Shown: positions 42,201 through 53,714, numbered from the stretch's first letter. The stretch: 64,000 nt of DNA from Teratosphaeria epicoccoides (GCA_021401465.1 JADDMT010000059.1:1-64000), one strand, 5' to 3'. Notes: generated by a model not told the origin, from the letters alone. Numbers and translations are program-made.

Positions 42201-43350
42201 TAGGCAACATGTTCGAGTATGCTTGAAGAGGCGGAGTAATTGGGTAAATTGAAATGTCTGTCGTTTAGCAAGGCGTTCCGGCTGCTCGAGGGATTACTAT
42301 ATGATGGCGGCGGCCGTGCTCACGCTCCCGAGAGTATAACATATCTGCCCATCGGCCTTTACTTTGCAGAGATTTTGCATTGTTCTTCTGGCTTGTCTGT
42401 ACTGTAGCCAGCTCAGATTCCGCGGCTCATTTATTTGAAGGCCAAGCTTGACACTGTCAGGTACCTGTAGGCTTTTATCATCCCTGGCATTCAAGGTCGA
42501 TACGGCCATAACGGGGCTGATGTTTATGGCCGTGGTGTGCCTCGGCGCATGCAAGACAACGAGTCCGGGCTGAGCAGCGCAGACGCACTGGTCATTTACA
42601 CTGACATCCTCTTTCGATTTGCTTGTGCTTCGTTCGCTCCCGGTACAAAGTAACAGTATTGAAAATCGTAGAGCTGGAGGGGAGCACTGTAGCGGGCAAA
42701 TCATAATGTGAACAGAAACTACTGAGGATGCTCTGTGGCTCGCGGAATGTCTCATAAGATCTGAACCAGATCATTGAGATGCACTTGATATTCTACTCGA
42801 TCGTGGTGTTGCAGGGTTTGTGGTGACGTTTGCCGGCATTTGATGCGGCTCAACGTTCCATTGAGAACGTGCCGGATCCGCGGCGACGTCTCGAACAAAG
42901 CTTAACCTATTCTTGTCGACGTCCGAGGGCGCTCTACGAACCGTGAGGATAGGAGCTGACGACCTGAAGCTGTGACATTTTGTCATTTGTCGTGTGCGAT
43001 GCCAAGGTAGCGGATCTGTCAATGTATAACTATTGAGTATTACCTTTCCATTGGTGTTGAAGCAACATCGCGACAAAGCCACGATTCACTTACCCACCTC
43101 CTGGGGTCGCCAGGAGATATCCCTGGCCATCGCAGTAGAGCCACCACAACCACGGAGTTAATACCGATCTGAGGAGCACACGACATCCATTTCGACACTC
43201 GTCCAAACGCAGCAGCACCTGGGATACCACCACAAGACCTACGGAGTCATCGACGATGATTGCGCAATAGCATCACAGCCCCGGAGAATCACCCTCACTT
43301 GTCGAACAGACTCACGCGCGGAGCGCGCCTCTCAATAACACTCGACCGCT
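42201..43350. other. gene-free stretch between PIS1 and the NIPA gene
   Basis: 1.15 kb. Short frames on both strands only; nothing recognised. Confidence 0.5.
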
Positions 43351-44802
43351 ATGATAGAGGACAAGTACATCGGCTTGGCGCTAGCCGTAACGTCCACCAT
43401 AGGCATTGGCGCATCCTTCGTCATCACCAAGAAGGGCCTGAACGCTGCTGCTGAAAAGCATGGCTTCGAGGGCGATGGGTTCGCATATCTGAAAAACCCG
43501 ATTTGGTGGGGAGGCATAGTGTCCATGGCGGTCGGAGAGATCTGCAATTTCTCGGCGTATGCATTTGCGCCTGCGATCCTGGTCACTCCTCTGGGAGCGC
43601 TGTCAGTCCTTATTGGGGCTGTGCTGGGGAGCTATTTTCTGGGTGAACAGCTAGGCATATTAGGGCGGGTAGGCTGTGCGATATGCTTGATTGGCAGTGT
43701 GGTTATTGTGCTGCATGCGCCGCCTGACAAGGATCTGGAGAACATTGACGAGTTATTACATTATGCGATGATGCCTGGTAAGTCAAAGAGGCTGACATGG
43801 CGATGCGAAGCAGGCGACATGTGCAGACACAAAAGTACTGACGGGAACTGCTTGTAGGCTTCCTGATTTACGCCGCGCTGGTCACAGTCTTTGCAGTCTT
43901 CATGATCTACTGGATTGCTCCAAAGCACGGCAAAAAGAACCCCATGATTTTTCTCAGCATATGTTCCACGGTTGGCTCTCTGTCCATTATGGCTATCAAA
44001 GGGATAGGACTTGCGATCAAGATGACTTTCCGCGGCGACAACCAGTTCAAGCATGCTTCCACCTACGTTTTTGTGATAATGGTGGTCGTTTGCATATTAA
44101 CCCAGATGAACTATTTCAACAAGGCACTGAGCCAGTTCAACACCAATATGTGAGTGAGCGACGATCGCGAGAAAGCCCACGGCGCTAACATTTCATAGTG
44201 TTAACCCTCTGTACTACGTCACCTTCACAACTTTCACCCTTGTTGCATCCTTCATTCTATTCGGCGGCTTTAACACGACCGATGCGGTCAACACGATCTC
44301 TCTTCTCTGCGGCTTCCTGACCATTTTCACCGGCGTTTACCTGCTGAATCTCTCACGCGAGGACCCAGACGGCGCAGGACTGGGCATAAACGACTCCAGA
44401 GGCCAGTATCATGAGGTGGACGGGATACCCGTGGACGGTGTTGGTGCGATTGGCACGCGGTTGAGCATGCAAGCACGTAGAAGTGGCGATGAAGAGCGCG
44501 AACGACACAGACGGAGCGCAAGCTGGGGCCTGAGATCACCAGGAGGCACATCACGAGGAATTTTCAAGGACAACGATGCGCAGCACCTCATGCACAGCTA
44601 CGACATTGAGACAGGCGGTCTTGAGGAGCTAGCTGAGGACTCTGAGGACGATAGCCACGAGTCCGGCCGGAAACGAACGAGTTTTGAGGATGTCAACGGG
44701 ATGAACGGAGAAGGCAGCTCTTTTGGGCCACCGAGAAAAGCAAAGACGGCGGAAAGCGTGAATGCCAGCCACGGGAAGAGCTTTGACACAAGCAGGCGAT
44801 AG
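43351..44802 (+). CDS. NIPA-family magnesium transporter
   Basis: Exons 43351-43777, 43858-44149 and 44199-44802 give 440 residues; introns of 80 and 49 nt have GTAAGT/GTGAGT donors and the second a GCTAAC branch site. Nine membrane helices span residues 1 to about 305. The family core is GLALAVTSTIGIGASFVITK, NPIWWGGIVSMAVGEICNF, APAILVTPLGALSVLIGAVL and VNPLYYVTFTTFTLVASFIL. The remaining 135 residues form a Ser/Arg/Glu-rich cytosolic tail (RRSASWGLRSPGGTSRG). Animal NIPA proteins carry Mg2+ at the plasma membrane and endosomes; fungal members are usually annotated as DUF803 proteins. Family call is firm, substrate inferred. Confidence 0.93.
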
Positions 44803-45944
44803 CCACGCAGCAGGACTGTCGGATGGTGAATGTGAACGAACGAGATGGAACAGATCATGTACAGGGCGTTATCAGGGGTCTGGCGCCGGGCGGGAAAGTC
44901 TTGCGTTTGCGAGCGTGGAATGGGTCTCGTCATCCGGGTGGTATTCCTGGAATAGGCTTACGCATTACATGCATGACAAGGTGCTGTATGACGAAAAGAT
45001 GCGCAGGCGAGGCATTTTGAGTGCAGGAAGCAAGCTTGCCAGGCTTACGAGGAGATGTGAGCTGCTCAAAATCATAATAAGTGAGCATGTGCTTCCAAGA
45101 GGATCTCTTCCCAACCAAGCGCGATTATAGCAGATTACTGATCTTTCAACGCTTGTCGTTGATTGGGCATGGACCACCGGACGCAAGAGGGGGTTTGTTG
45201 ACGCGCCGCTGAGGTCAGGCTGTCTACAGCGAATTCGTGCTATCTTGACAGCTGCGGCCTGGGATGAACAGCGGGATCCAAAGTGGCACTGGAAGTGCAT
45301 TAGCTCTAGACGTTTCACGCTGCACTTCCAATGGAATGCAGACTGCGAAGTCGTGGATGCCAAGAGGTTGGCTTTGACTCGAGACGGTGATGCCTAATAT
45401 CTTGCCAGGTGGGAAGATGCGTCGTCAATCGCGGGAGAAAATCACGAGAGTTCATGGGCGACCGACGACCGCTGCTGGACCAAAGCTCGGAGACCTGGAC
45501 TCATTGTCTGCTGCTGGGGAAAGTCCTGTCGCCCTTGCAAGAAGCTATAACCGTGCCATCGCAAAAGCTCGAATGCGGCAGAAGCTGGCACCGACATGAG
45601 AGGATGACGCAGGGCGCAGATGTACTTGTTCCGAAAGGAGGATCTGATCGTGGGTCGTAAATCTGTATTATGCCAACAGGCGGTCACGCCAGCCTTGTAT
45701 GTATGTCCTCCCACCTTCCCGTGTGTGCCGTCTGATCATCGTGAGCGCTGTGTTCTACGTGTATCTGTACAAACTTGTGCTTTGTGGGGTATCGCTGCTA
45801 ATCATGTGCAGAATTCGACTCTCAACAGTCAACTCGCCAAAATCGCTAGTAAATGCGTCGTTGCTTTGCTCGAACGTTGAAGAAAACTCACTCGAACGCC
45901 ATTCCAGGATGTAGGTGTATGGTACTTGTTTTGAGACAGTGAGC
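44803..45944. other. 3' intergenic region, convergent genes
   Basis: 1.14 kb between the ends of two convergent genes. Several frames of 60-130 codons cross it in both directions without shared support. Nothing recognised. Confidence 0.5.
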
Positions 45945-47552
45945 TCAGCTGATGCTTCCACTCAGGTAGCCGAGCTCGCTGAAGATGTCGTCGGCTATTG
46001 AGCCTGTACTGATCTCAGGCACGAACGTGTGCCATGGGAGAGGCGGGAGAGTCCGGTGCAAACTGCCGATTTTCGTGGGCACCTTGCTCAGACTCTGCAA
46101 GCTTTCCATGGCTGGCAGTGGAAGTGAACATGCGTCGAAGTTTGGTGTGGGGTGGATCTGGTGTTCTGGTACAGACAGCTCCTCGCGCGGCGAGGAGTTG
46201 GCGCTCACAATCTGGATTGCGCACGATCTATCAGCAAGATCATGAGAACCATGCTGATCGTCTTCGTGGTGAGCTTGCGCCGCGAGTGTGTTGCTGTGGT
46301 CGTACCCTGCGCTCAGGCGAAATGGTGTGTTCAGCCCACCTCCACTGGAACTGATAGTGGCGGCACTGAATGTTGGAGACCTCACATCCTCCTGTGTTGA
46401 CGGACTCGTGCACTCATCGTTTGAAGCTTGTGATTCGGCAAAACTCTGAGGTGCACTCACCCAGCGATGCTGCTTTTCTTGAGACATAACGCTCTGGACT
46501 CGTGGGCGCCAGCTGTCTCGAGAGATATGCTTGTGGGAGGTCGTGGGTCGGGAGCCGTACAGCTGGACATCCTGGATGGAACCTGGACCATACACCGAGT
46601 CGACATCGTCATCATTGTCATCATAATGGGCAAATGGAAATGGCGTCTCGTCATGAGAGTACGGCACCATGCCGCTTGTGCTGGAGTCGCTAATAGTGAA
46701 AGCTGTAGGCGGCACACTAGTACTGGCGGGCAATGGAAAGCATCTCAGGAGATCCGGGTGACCGCGCTTCGCATTCAGATCCTCTTCGTAAGATCCACTA
46801 TATTTGCTGGACAATGCGTCGCTGGATGCACGCGAACGCCAGCCACCTGAGTCGATTGACTGATAGGCCGATGCATCTTCCGACCCTCTTCTCGTCGCTG
46901 TTTGTGCGATCTCCTTTGTCGAATCTTGAGCAATTGAGGATCGCGCATCTCTGGACGATCGAGGCAACCCCTCAAGCCTGCCACTCAAGGCCAAATCTGA
47001 GACACACCTGCCGTGTACCTTGCTGACAGGCGGCGGTTGCAAAGCTGCAAACTTCGCGTCCGGATTCATAGTCTGTTGAGGTCTGATCAAGCCGTACCGT
47101 GGCATTGACTTGAGGCTTGCCAGGGTGCCTTCGACGTTCTCAACCTCCATGCATGCGCTCTGGCGCCGACTCGGCGGAGCCACAACCTCAATCGGCACCT
47201 GGATCACATTGACGGGTTGGCCTGGCAATAGCGGGCACCCAGTAGTATGTTCCTTTCGGTCGTCATACGCGTCGACATCGTAGTCCAAGCGATAATAGTA
47301 CCAGTAGGTGCCACCCTGCTTCAGTCCACCACCATGACGGGGCTTAGCGTTCAGCACTAGTTCTCCGTCGCTGTCGCCGTCAAACATGATGTTCTCAAAC
47401 TTGAAACATCCGGACCAAGCACCGAGACCACGACGCCGATCATGGTGCATTATGTAAGGTCGACTGAAGTTGTCCCATGACCCAAGTAGTTCTACCGCCC
47501 TGGTGCTAGGTGGCGCTTTGAAAAGAAATGTTATCAACGTCGTGGGATCCAT
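45945..47552 (-). CDS. CBM48-like E-set domain protein
   Basis: 535 residues in one exon, ATG at 47550-47552. Residues 1 to about 125 form an immunoglobulin-like E-set domain related to AMPK-type glycogen binding: LITFLFKAPPSTRAVELLGS, WDNFSRPYIM, WSGCFKFENI and GGTYWYYYRLDYDVD, then CPLLPGQPVNVIQVPIE. The order matches a conserved family of filamentous fungi. The remaining 400 residues are Ser/Pro/Asp-rich and disordered, with conserved-looking patches such as PRYGLIRPQQTMNPDAKF and a C-terminal TLPPLPWHTFVP...ELGYLSGSIS. No enzyme motif follows, so it is more likely a scaffold or glycogen-related regulator than an amylase. Function unknown. Confidence 0.82.
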   Translation of the reverse strand: MDPTTLITFLFKAPPSTRAVELLGSWDNFSRPYIMHHDRRRGLGAWSGCFKFENIMFDGDSDGELVLNAKPRHGGGLKQGGTYWYYYRLDYDVDAYDDRKEHTTGCPLLPGQPVNVIQVPIEVVAPPSRRQSACMEVENVEGTLASLKSMPRYGLIRPQQTMNPDAKFAALQPPPVSKVHGRCVSDLALSGRLEGLPRSSRDARSSIAQDSTKEIAQTATRRGSEDASAYQSIDSGGWRSRASSDALSSKYSGSYEEDLNAKRGHPDLLRCFPLPASTSVPPTAFTISDSSTSGMVPYSHDETPFPFAHYDDNDDDVDSVYGPGSIQDVQLYGSRPTTSHKHISRDSWRPRVQSVMSQEKQHRWVSAPQSFAESQASNDECTSPSTQEDVRSPTFSAATISSSGGGLNTPFRLSAGYDHSNTLAAQAHHEDDQHGSHDLADRSCAIQIVSANSSPREELSVPEHQIHPTPNFDACSLPLPAMESLQSLSKVPTKIGSLHRTLPPLPWHTFVPEISTGSIADDIFSELGYLSGSIS

Positions 47553-49442
47553 CGACGAACGCTGATTGTGGAGTCGGATGCGTCCTGCCGTCTGGTCCAG
47601 AAAGAGTCACGATCCAGCAGCACCTTCCTGGGCAGGGGGCCCGATCGATGAAGTGGTCTCAGACCTGATACATTGCACACATGGTTCCAGGACTTCCAGT
47701 GCTTATCTATGATAATGTAGCTGTCTCAGCTGCTGGTCAGACGGCGTGGGTGTCGTATTTGGAGGCGCCTGTGGGGCAATAATGTGGTTGGGGGTCGCAG
47801 GTAAGATGGCATTTAAGGTTCCAATGCCAGTGGAGCGCCACGGGTCGCAGCAGATTATCAGGGAACGGGGCATCCGAACTTTGACTGCGGTATGTCACGC
47901 AAGCGCGGCAAGCTACACATTACATAGCAGCCCAGCCTAGCACTGTACATAGCACTGGCGCGCGTGCCCTTCGATGTTGGTCGTGCATCCCGATACTGCA
48001 GTGGTAGCGTTTCAATGGCCAGGATGTTCGAGGAACACAATTAAGGTTCAGCTTGTCGCGACAAGCATTGGTCCTTGGTCACTACTGCCGGCCGATCAAG
48101 ATTCGCGTCATCCTACTCGTCGGCGGTGGCGTGCCGAGATCGCTTCTGAGGAATCAGTTCGCGGCCGCGCGACAAGGTGTTCGCCCATACAGCGCCACTA
48201 CCATAGAATCCCGACGTGGCTCGCGACTTTGCAGGTGGTGATCCCGCTGCGATATCTGCTGTATGACGCTTCGTTGCATCAGGTCACGCCTCACAGCAAG
48301 AATTGGGTGGGGTGATGATGGTGACAATGGTACTGATAGCGGCAGGGAGGACTCGGCGTCCAGGCACAGATACCTCCTGGCTCGGCAACTATCAGTCGTT
48401 GTTCAGAAATACGCGCTGAGCACCAGCCAAGCAGAGTCCACAACGCCCGTTATCAGATGGCGATGGTGAAATTCCGAGGACGTTGTGCGAACTCCACGGT
48501 TGAGATATTGGTATGCTGTGATCCTCTTCGCTAAGGCATTCATTTCCCTTGCGCTTTCCTAATTCATGCCTCAGGATCATGCGCCAATCATTGCTTCTGG
48601 TGTTGTCGCACTGGCATCTTCCGAGCGTCTTCTTTCTTGCTTTGGTGCGAGTTTGCGCACAAAAGCTATGCTATGCATGCTTGACCAGGCTCTCGCTTTG
48701 CGCACTTCAATAATGTTCCCTCGTAAGCTCCTGTCCAACCAGCCAAATCTCCAGGGATTCCCCCTCGACTTCCAGGCAAGACGCCACGTGCATGCCCTGA
48801 GCGTGGGTTGTTCGCACGGGCAATCTCGGTCTACGGTCTTTCGCTTCCTGTGACTGCATTCAGAAATAGCAGGAGAAGTCAAAACAAGGCACAAGTGACA
48901 AGAGCTGCAGCGCACGATTTATGTATCCTATGATCAGAATTCACGCCGATCGCACGTCGCAGAGAGTTTAGCCGACGTGTGCCACAACCCGATGTAAGGA
49001 AGTGGCTCTAGCGATGCATGCGTCCAGGGCAGATTGTGGCAGCCAAGCATTCCGTCAGTCAAGCGCTGGACGGCACGCAGTCAATGTAGCAAGCTCTCCA
49101 TCTGTCCCCGAAACTATCATTCAAGCGGTCTTCACAGCGAGCAGTCCGCCCGCACCAACACGCGGTTGATCGATTCATTGACTGATCGATCCACTGATGA
49201 GAATCCAGATTATGCGCCTGAGACAAACATGCGGTCCAGATGGCCTGAAACCAAACCATGAAACGGAAGGGCACCAGGATGTCCGATGATACGGTCTATT
49301 GTACATCCTGGAGCGAGCCAAAGAACTCTCCGGTGTCGCACAAGATCGGAAGTCGGATAGGAAAGTATCACTTCACCAAACCACAGACATAGGCTGACAG
49401 CAATGATCAAAACACCCCCAACCTACGCTTCCGTCAATCACA
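47553..49442. other. gene-free stretch, 1.9 kb
   Basis: Lies between the start of the CBM48-like gene and the end of the PEX11 gene. Open frames up to about 110 codons occur on both strands, overlapping each other, with no conserved motif. Nothing recognised beyond the promoter role near 47553. Confidence 0.55.
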
Positions 49443-50404
49443 TTACTCGGTCGCAGCCCAGAGCTCCGCCGTACGTCCCAGACCAGCAATGCCACCCAGA
49501 GCACCCATCCAGCCCAAATTGAAGCCTGGTATTCCTCCTTCTCTTGCAAATTGGACAGCCACCGGAGTCCAGAACAACGGAACAACCAACTGCCTCCACC
49601 ACTTCTCATCCACCTGCTTCGCCTCCTCCTTCCAAGCAACATTAGCCACTGACCTGTTCGCCCTCTTCTCCCTCTCCAGCTGCGCCTCCCTGAACAATCT
49701 CACAAAGTCACACAACACACCACCCAGCCACGCCCGGTAGCTCCACAGGTATATCTTCGAAGTCTTCCCGCCAGCCGACGCAGTCCAGCGCGTAGTGTAC
49801 GAAGCCGGCAGGACCTTGTTGTCCGTGAGAACGCCCACGTTCTCAAGAAATTGGAAAGTTATGTACAGCATGCACTGCGTGACGGAAGTCGCGTAGAGCA
49901 CTTGATCTTGTCCCGGTTTCGGTCCCTGCATCAACTGGCGCATCCACGCGTACATGGGGAGTAGACCGAACAATCGGAGCGTCGTGCGCGTGGTTGAGAG
50001 CATAGTCGCGAGCGCAGCAATGTTGCTTGGTCCGTTCGCGGCGGGCACGGCATCGGTCTTGTTGAGGAGTTGGTAGAGCTTGGTCGTGAGGGGTGTGGAT
50101 TTCGTCTCGAGGTGGGCGAGGAGGTAGAGGGTGTAGTTGAAGGTAGATAGGAAAGCGCTGAGGCCGCCGGGCGATGCGAGCAGCCTGGTCGCGCGCGTCA
50201 GAAGTCGTCCACTCGTGTGCCTCTTTGTTCTCAGCAGCCATACTTATTCAAGCGTAAAATGAGCTTGTCCGGCGTCGCAGCCAGATCTGCGAGCTTCGGC
50301 GCCCTCGTCTTGGCCTCGTGCGCGACTGACTTCTCAGACGTCGCTGGGATGTTGTTGGTCGCGCCGCTCGCAGGCGCTCCAGGTTCAGCCGCCGGGTCCG
50401 ACAT
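49443..50404 (-). CDS. PEX11-family peroxisome proliferation protein
   Basis: Exons on the minus strand 50404-50244 and 50184-49443; 300 residues. The 59-nt intron (GTATGG...CTGAC...ACCAG) brings MSDPAAEPGAPASG...LILRLNK into phase with LLASPGGLSAFLSTFNYTLY, which starts the PEX11 domain. Further blocks are IAALATMLSTTRTTLRLFGL, YATSVTQCMLYITFQFLENV, SKIYLWSYRAWLGGVLCDFV and the C-terminal WWRQLVVPLFWTPVAVQFA with a glycine-rich end. Two or three membrane-associated helices are likely. The layout resembles the fungal PEX11C type. It shapes the peroxisome membrane for elongation and fission. An ATG at 50239-50241 inside the intron opens another frame and is not the start. Confidence 0.9.
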
Positions 50405-50909
50405 GGCCGCAGTGTTGTTGGGTGACTGACACTGCAGGTGCGTAATGATGCTGGCGCTGCAGCGAGTGAACAAAGAGAAGCATGGTCATCACCGGCTGGC
50501 GTTTGACTATCCCCGAGGGCGCTGCTTGTCGGCCGCTGGGCCGAGGTCTTGTGAACCACAGCTTCCCCACAAAACAACAAAGCGATCTGTGCTTTGCATA
50601 GATCAACCAGTCAGGAAGGCACATTTACTTGGGAGTCCTATCGCTCTAGGATCAGCAGCTGGGACGAGCTCGGATCAGGACAAATCTGTCATACAGACAA
50701 CAAACTGCTTCATCGCCAACGAGAAGATGGACGTATCACGTACGAGAGATGCTCAGCGCGAGAGAGGTCGCTGGTCGCCAAGATGGGGAACGTGAAGCCC
50801 CAGTCGATTCTCTACTTGTCAGTACGGCACACTCAGTACAACCCTGCGACCATAAGGATGACAATAGTCTGGTCCTAATTTTGCAGACTATCGCTCCGGA
50901 CGCAGCAGT
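50405..50909. other. intergenic region upstream of PEX11
   Basis: 505 bases between the PEX11 start and the stop of the PHD gene, both minus strand. Nothing recognised; should contain the PEX11 promoter. Confidence 0.5.
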
Positions 50910-52805
50910 CTACTCTGCGCAATGACATCGCACCGCTCCAAGCACCGTCGAGAGCTCTTTCCCGCGGCAATCTTTTTTCGACATCGCAGTAACTGCTTCA
51001 AGCTGCTTCACAACGTCCCCAGCAGCCTCGTTCGTCCACTCGTTGGATGCATCTCCGGGTGCCAGCTTGTGGCTTGCGCCATATCCCCTGAACCCGCCAC
51101 CCCCGGCACGCTCTTGGCGCAAGGCCTCCGCTCGGTCGAGATGATGCTCCCAGTGTACCTGCTCGGCGCTAGCAGCCTGCCACAGTCTCAGACCTGCTAT
51201 CTCCCGCTCTTTCAGACCTGCACCTGCAACGAAATATGCTGCTACATACTGTAGTCTAGCAGTGGGAGAAGTCCAAAGACCCTCACTATCAGTAGACTCA
51301 AGCGAGTGACTCGTGCCTGGGGTCTCCGGTAGCTCTTGGCTGGTGGTCAGAGCCTCATCTGACACTGTCCAGTCCCCGTGCTCCTGACTATCGAGTGTTT
51401 GGATCGACAATGCTGAAGAGCTTGGTACTGAATGTGCCGTCGAGTGATCCGGCGGACCGTCCAGCTGAGGGATTTCCCATTCGCTATCAGGCCAATGGTC
51501 AGCTTCCATTCGCCGCGACTCCTCAATGTGCTTATCGCTGTTTGAGTAAGGCAAAGGCTCGATCCCATAGATCCTGCTGCCATTCTCGGCAAGCCCTGAT
51601 GCGTAATCAGGTGCAAACAACTTGTACTTTTCGCTTGATAGCAGCGCGAATTCTGGCATCATGCATTCGCGAAGCTGGATTAGCTCATAGCATTGACGGC
51701 ACAGCCAATCCTCTGTAATGTTGTCAGAAAGGATTTTAATATCTGGCGCGGCAGTGCACTCACCTTCTGTGATGTTGTCCTCACCAACACAATCAACGTG
51801 ATACCATCCTACAGGGCAATGCTCGTTACAGCACTGCACCATTTTTGCATCGTCTTCAATGCCGTGGCAAGAGCAATACCGATCCTCTTGCTTGTCGTAC
51901 CAGGCCTTCACTGGGCGAGACGACAGCAGTTTGTCTGGCTTTGGACCGACAATTCTGGAGGCGAGAGCTCGTTGGGCCTTGCTTGTGTCAGGTACGGGTG
52001 AGCTCAGACTGTACCTTGTCGTTTCTGCCAGGAGATCGGTGTATGGAATACCAAAGGAATCCAGCCCGGTCTTGTATCCGACACTCGCTTTTGATGCTCG
52101 TGAAGGACGCATATTTGCCATCTCCTCAGGCTGCAGACCTTCCAGGACGTGTCGACGCTGGCGATATAAGTCTGCCAGTCTCCGCTCCGCTCTAGCAGTC
52201 TCCTCAAAGTCATGCTTCGTGCTCGATGCGGAGCGGGCGGTGCCTCGCTTCGGTGTTTGTGCTTCCCGCTTCTCTCCCGGATGGCCTGGCAGATCGTCCG
52301 CTCTCACCTCTGCAGAAGCCGACTTAAAGCGTCGCGAGCGTCGAATGCGATCTTCAACCTTGCGTTGACCGTCGAAGAAGGCCTCGCCGAAGCCTGCAAG
52401 TAGGCCCTGTAGTTCTCTGGAGACCTTCGCGACTTTTGCAGTCTTCTCTGGTGTCGCCACTGGCGAGGAAGCGTTGTCTGAGTCTTCCGGCAACTGTCCA
52501 GGCTTGCGAGTCGCGCCACGCTTCGTCGCGACGCGCCCAGGGCTCGTCAAATCCGCGGTGTCTGGGCGAGGAACCGACTCCGCATCATTCAGGCAAGAAC
52601 CTCCAAGCACTGGCAGGGGCGAGGTGAGTTCGGTCACCGGAGAAGACGGGAGACATGGCTCGATCGGAGATGAGATGACTTGAGGGCTGCTTGTACAATC
52701 AGACAGCCGCAAAGTATCCATGGCGCCGTCCAAAGAGAGCATGTGCTCTGTAGAGGTCGACGACTTGAGAACAGGATTGACATCTGGATCTGGAAGTGGT
52801 GCCAT
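50910..52805 (-). CDS. PHD-finger protein
   Basis: Exons on the minus strand 52805-51764 and 51712-50910; 614 residues. The 51-nt intron is a multiple of three and has no stop, so the frame also reads through it. Splicing gives the finger YCSCHGIEDDAKMVQCCNE, then HCPVGWYHVDCVG, DNITEEDWLCRQC: a C4HC3 PHD finger of the ING/CXXC1-like kind (about residues 305-355). The N-terminal 300 residues are Ser/Pro/Lys-rich with LQGLLAGFGEAFFDGQRKVE and a basic patch RIRRSRRFKS. The C-terminal half is disordered with a final conserved-looking segment VAAYFVAGAGLKEREIAGLR. Such fingers read histone H3 tails in chromatin; the target mark is not predictable here. The gene upstream ends only 42 bases before this start. 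Confidence 0.85.
   Translation of the reverse strand: MAPLPDPDVNPVLKSSTSTEHMLSLDGAMDTLRLSDCTSSPQVISSPIEPCLPSSPVTELTSPLPVLGGSCLNDAESVPRPDTADLTSPGRVATKRGATRKPGQLPEDSDNASSPVATPEKTAKVAKVSRELQGLLAGFGEAFFDGQRKVEDRIRRSRRFKSASAEVRADDLPGHPGEKREAQTPKRGTARSASSTKHDFEETARAERRLADLYRQRRHVLEGLQPEEMANMRPSRASKASVGYKTGLDSFGIPYTDLLAETTRYSLSSPVPDTSKAQRALASRIVGPKPDKLLSSRPVKAWYDKQEDRYCSCHGIEDDAKMVQCCNEHCPVGWYHVDCVGEDNITEGECTAAPDIKILSDNITEDWLCRQCYELIQLRECMMPEFALLSSEKYKLFAPDYASGLAENGSRIYGIEPLPYSNSDKHIEESRRMEADHWPDSEWEIPQLDGPPDHSTAHSVPSSSALSIQTLDSQEHGDWTVSDEALTTSQELPETPGTSHSLESTDSEGLWTSPTARLQYVAAYFVAGAGLKEREIAGLRLWQAASAEQVHWEHHLDRAEALRQERAGGGGFRGYGASHKLAPGDASNEWTNEAAGDVVKQLEAVTAMSKKDCRGKELSTVLGAVRCHCAE
51713..51763 (-). 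other. 51-nt phase-preserving intron bounded by near-repeats
   Basis: The exon before the intron ends GACAACATCACAGAAG and the intron itself ends with the very similar GACAACATTACAG, followed by AG at the exon start. The intron is 3n long and stop-free, so retention adds 17 residues right inside the PHD finger. The repeat suggests origin by tandem duplication. Confidence 0.65.
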
Positions 52806-52847
52806 CACGCCCTGACCATCCCATAGCTCTTCGAAGCACAGAAGACA

Positions 52848-53714
52848 CTAACTATGTGCGTGTTCGAGCTGTCGCGGCTGGCCAAGTGTGATGTAATACG
52901 CTCCAGGCGATACTCTACGTTCTAATGCCGGACAGAGAGGGTGGACGCATCTGATGTTGAGATCTATCGAGCCCAAACGCTCTAGGATGATCGTGCCGTC
53001 AGACCGTAATTTATCTTTCACCGCGCTCATCATAGCACGGAGCACGACATCCATCCGGAGCCCGGCGTTCGGCTTCTCCAGCTCTGAATTTGCTTGCTCG
53101 GCTCGCCCAAAGACCGTCTGTGCTTGGGATGCCAGACTTTGATCGGCAAGCTTGCGGCCTTCCTCTGCAGCTTGCTGAGACTGGCGTAGCTTCTCGACTA
53201 TCAACTCCGCCTGAGGCGGGAGTTTGTCAGGGTTGTCATTCCTCAAAGTATCATTCGACGAGCGGTTTGGATCCTGGTTCATCATGTACACTGCATCAGC
53301 GCCATTGTCCGTGTCCACACTCCATTCCCAATCGTCGCCGTCTTCATCCTGGTCGGCTCCCGCATTGATTGTATCATGCGGCCTACTTGTCTGAAGCGCT
53401 ATCAAGAGTGAGTGATGCTTTTGCAGGCATGTCGTATGAGCGTGTTCCTGTGCCCCGGAGTGACCCAGGCATTGCGGGCACGATCCATCGACCCGCACCT
53501 TGGTCGCCAGGCGCTGGTGCGCAACCCCAGCATGAGCTGCATTGTATGGCGACGATACTTGTGTACTGCGGAGCGCTGATTCTTGGTGATAGTACGGCGC
53601 GAGCGTATATGGTGGCGTCGCTGCCCCCAAGTTGACCAAGTGAGGAAGGAGCAACTCTGCCTTCAACGCGTTGGAAGAGTCGCATGCCTCTCGCTTGGTC
53701 CCGTCGGAGTCCAT
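52848..53714 (-). CDS. protein of unknown function with coiled-coil segment
   Basis: 288 residues in one exon, ATG at 53712-53714, TAG at 52848-52850. I do not recognise it. Residues about 75-110 carry CPQCLGHSGAQEHAHTTC, with Cys/His spacing that could bind zinc. Residues 120-145 are acidic (DQDEDGDDWEWSVDTDNG). Residues about 170-215 form a probable coiled coil (LIVEKLRQSQQAAEEGRKLA). The C-terminal part is mixed. Only 42 bases separate its stop from the start of the PHD gene on the same strand, unusually tight for this genome, so the two may share a transcript or one of the predicted ends may be wrong. I tried a short intron joining them; it does not keep frame. Confidence 0.5.
   Translation of the reverse strand: MDSDGTKREACDSSNALKAELLLPHLVNLGAATPPYTLAPYYHQESALRSTQVSSPYNAAHAGVAHQRLATKVRVDGSCPQCLGHSGAQEHAHTTCLQKHHSLLIALQTSRPHDTINAGADQDEDGDDWEWSVDTDNGADAVYMMNQDPNRSSNDTLRNDNPDKLPPQAELIVEKLRQSQQAAEEGRKLADQSLASQAQTVFGRAEQANSELEKPNAGLRMDVVLRAMMSAVKDKLRSDGTIILERLGSIDLNIRCVHPLCPALERRVSPGAYYITLGQPRQLEHAHS

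Noticed and set aside
50000..50241. Frame starting MAAENKEAHEW as the start of the PEX11 gene
   Set aside because: This ATG lies inside the proposed 59-nt intron and its frame does not lead into the PEX11 domain; splicing from the upstream ATG at 50404 does.
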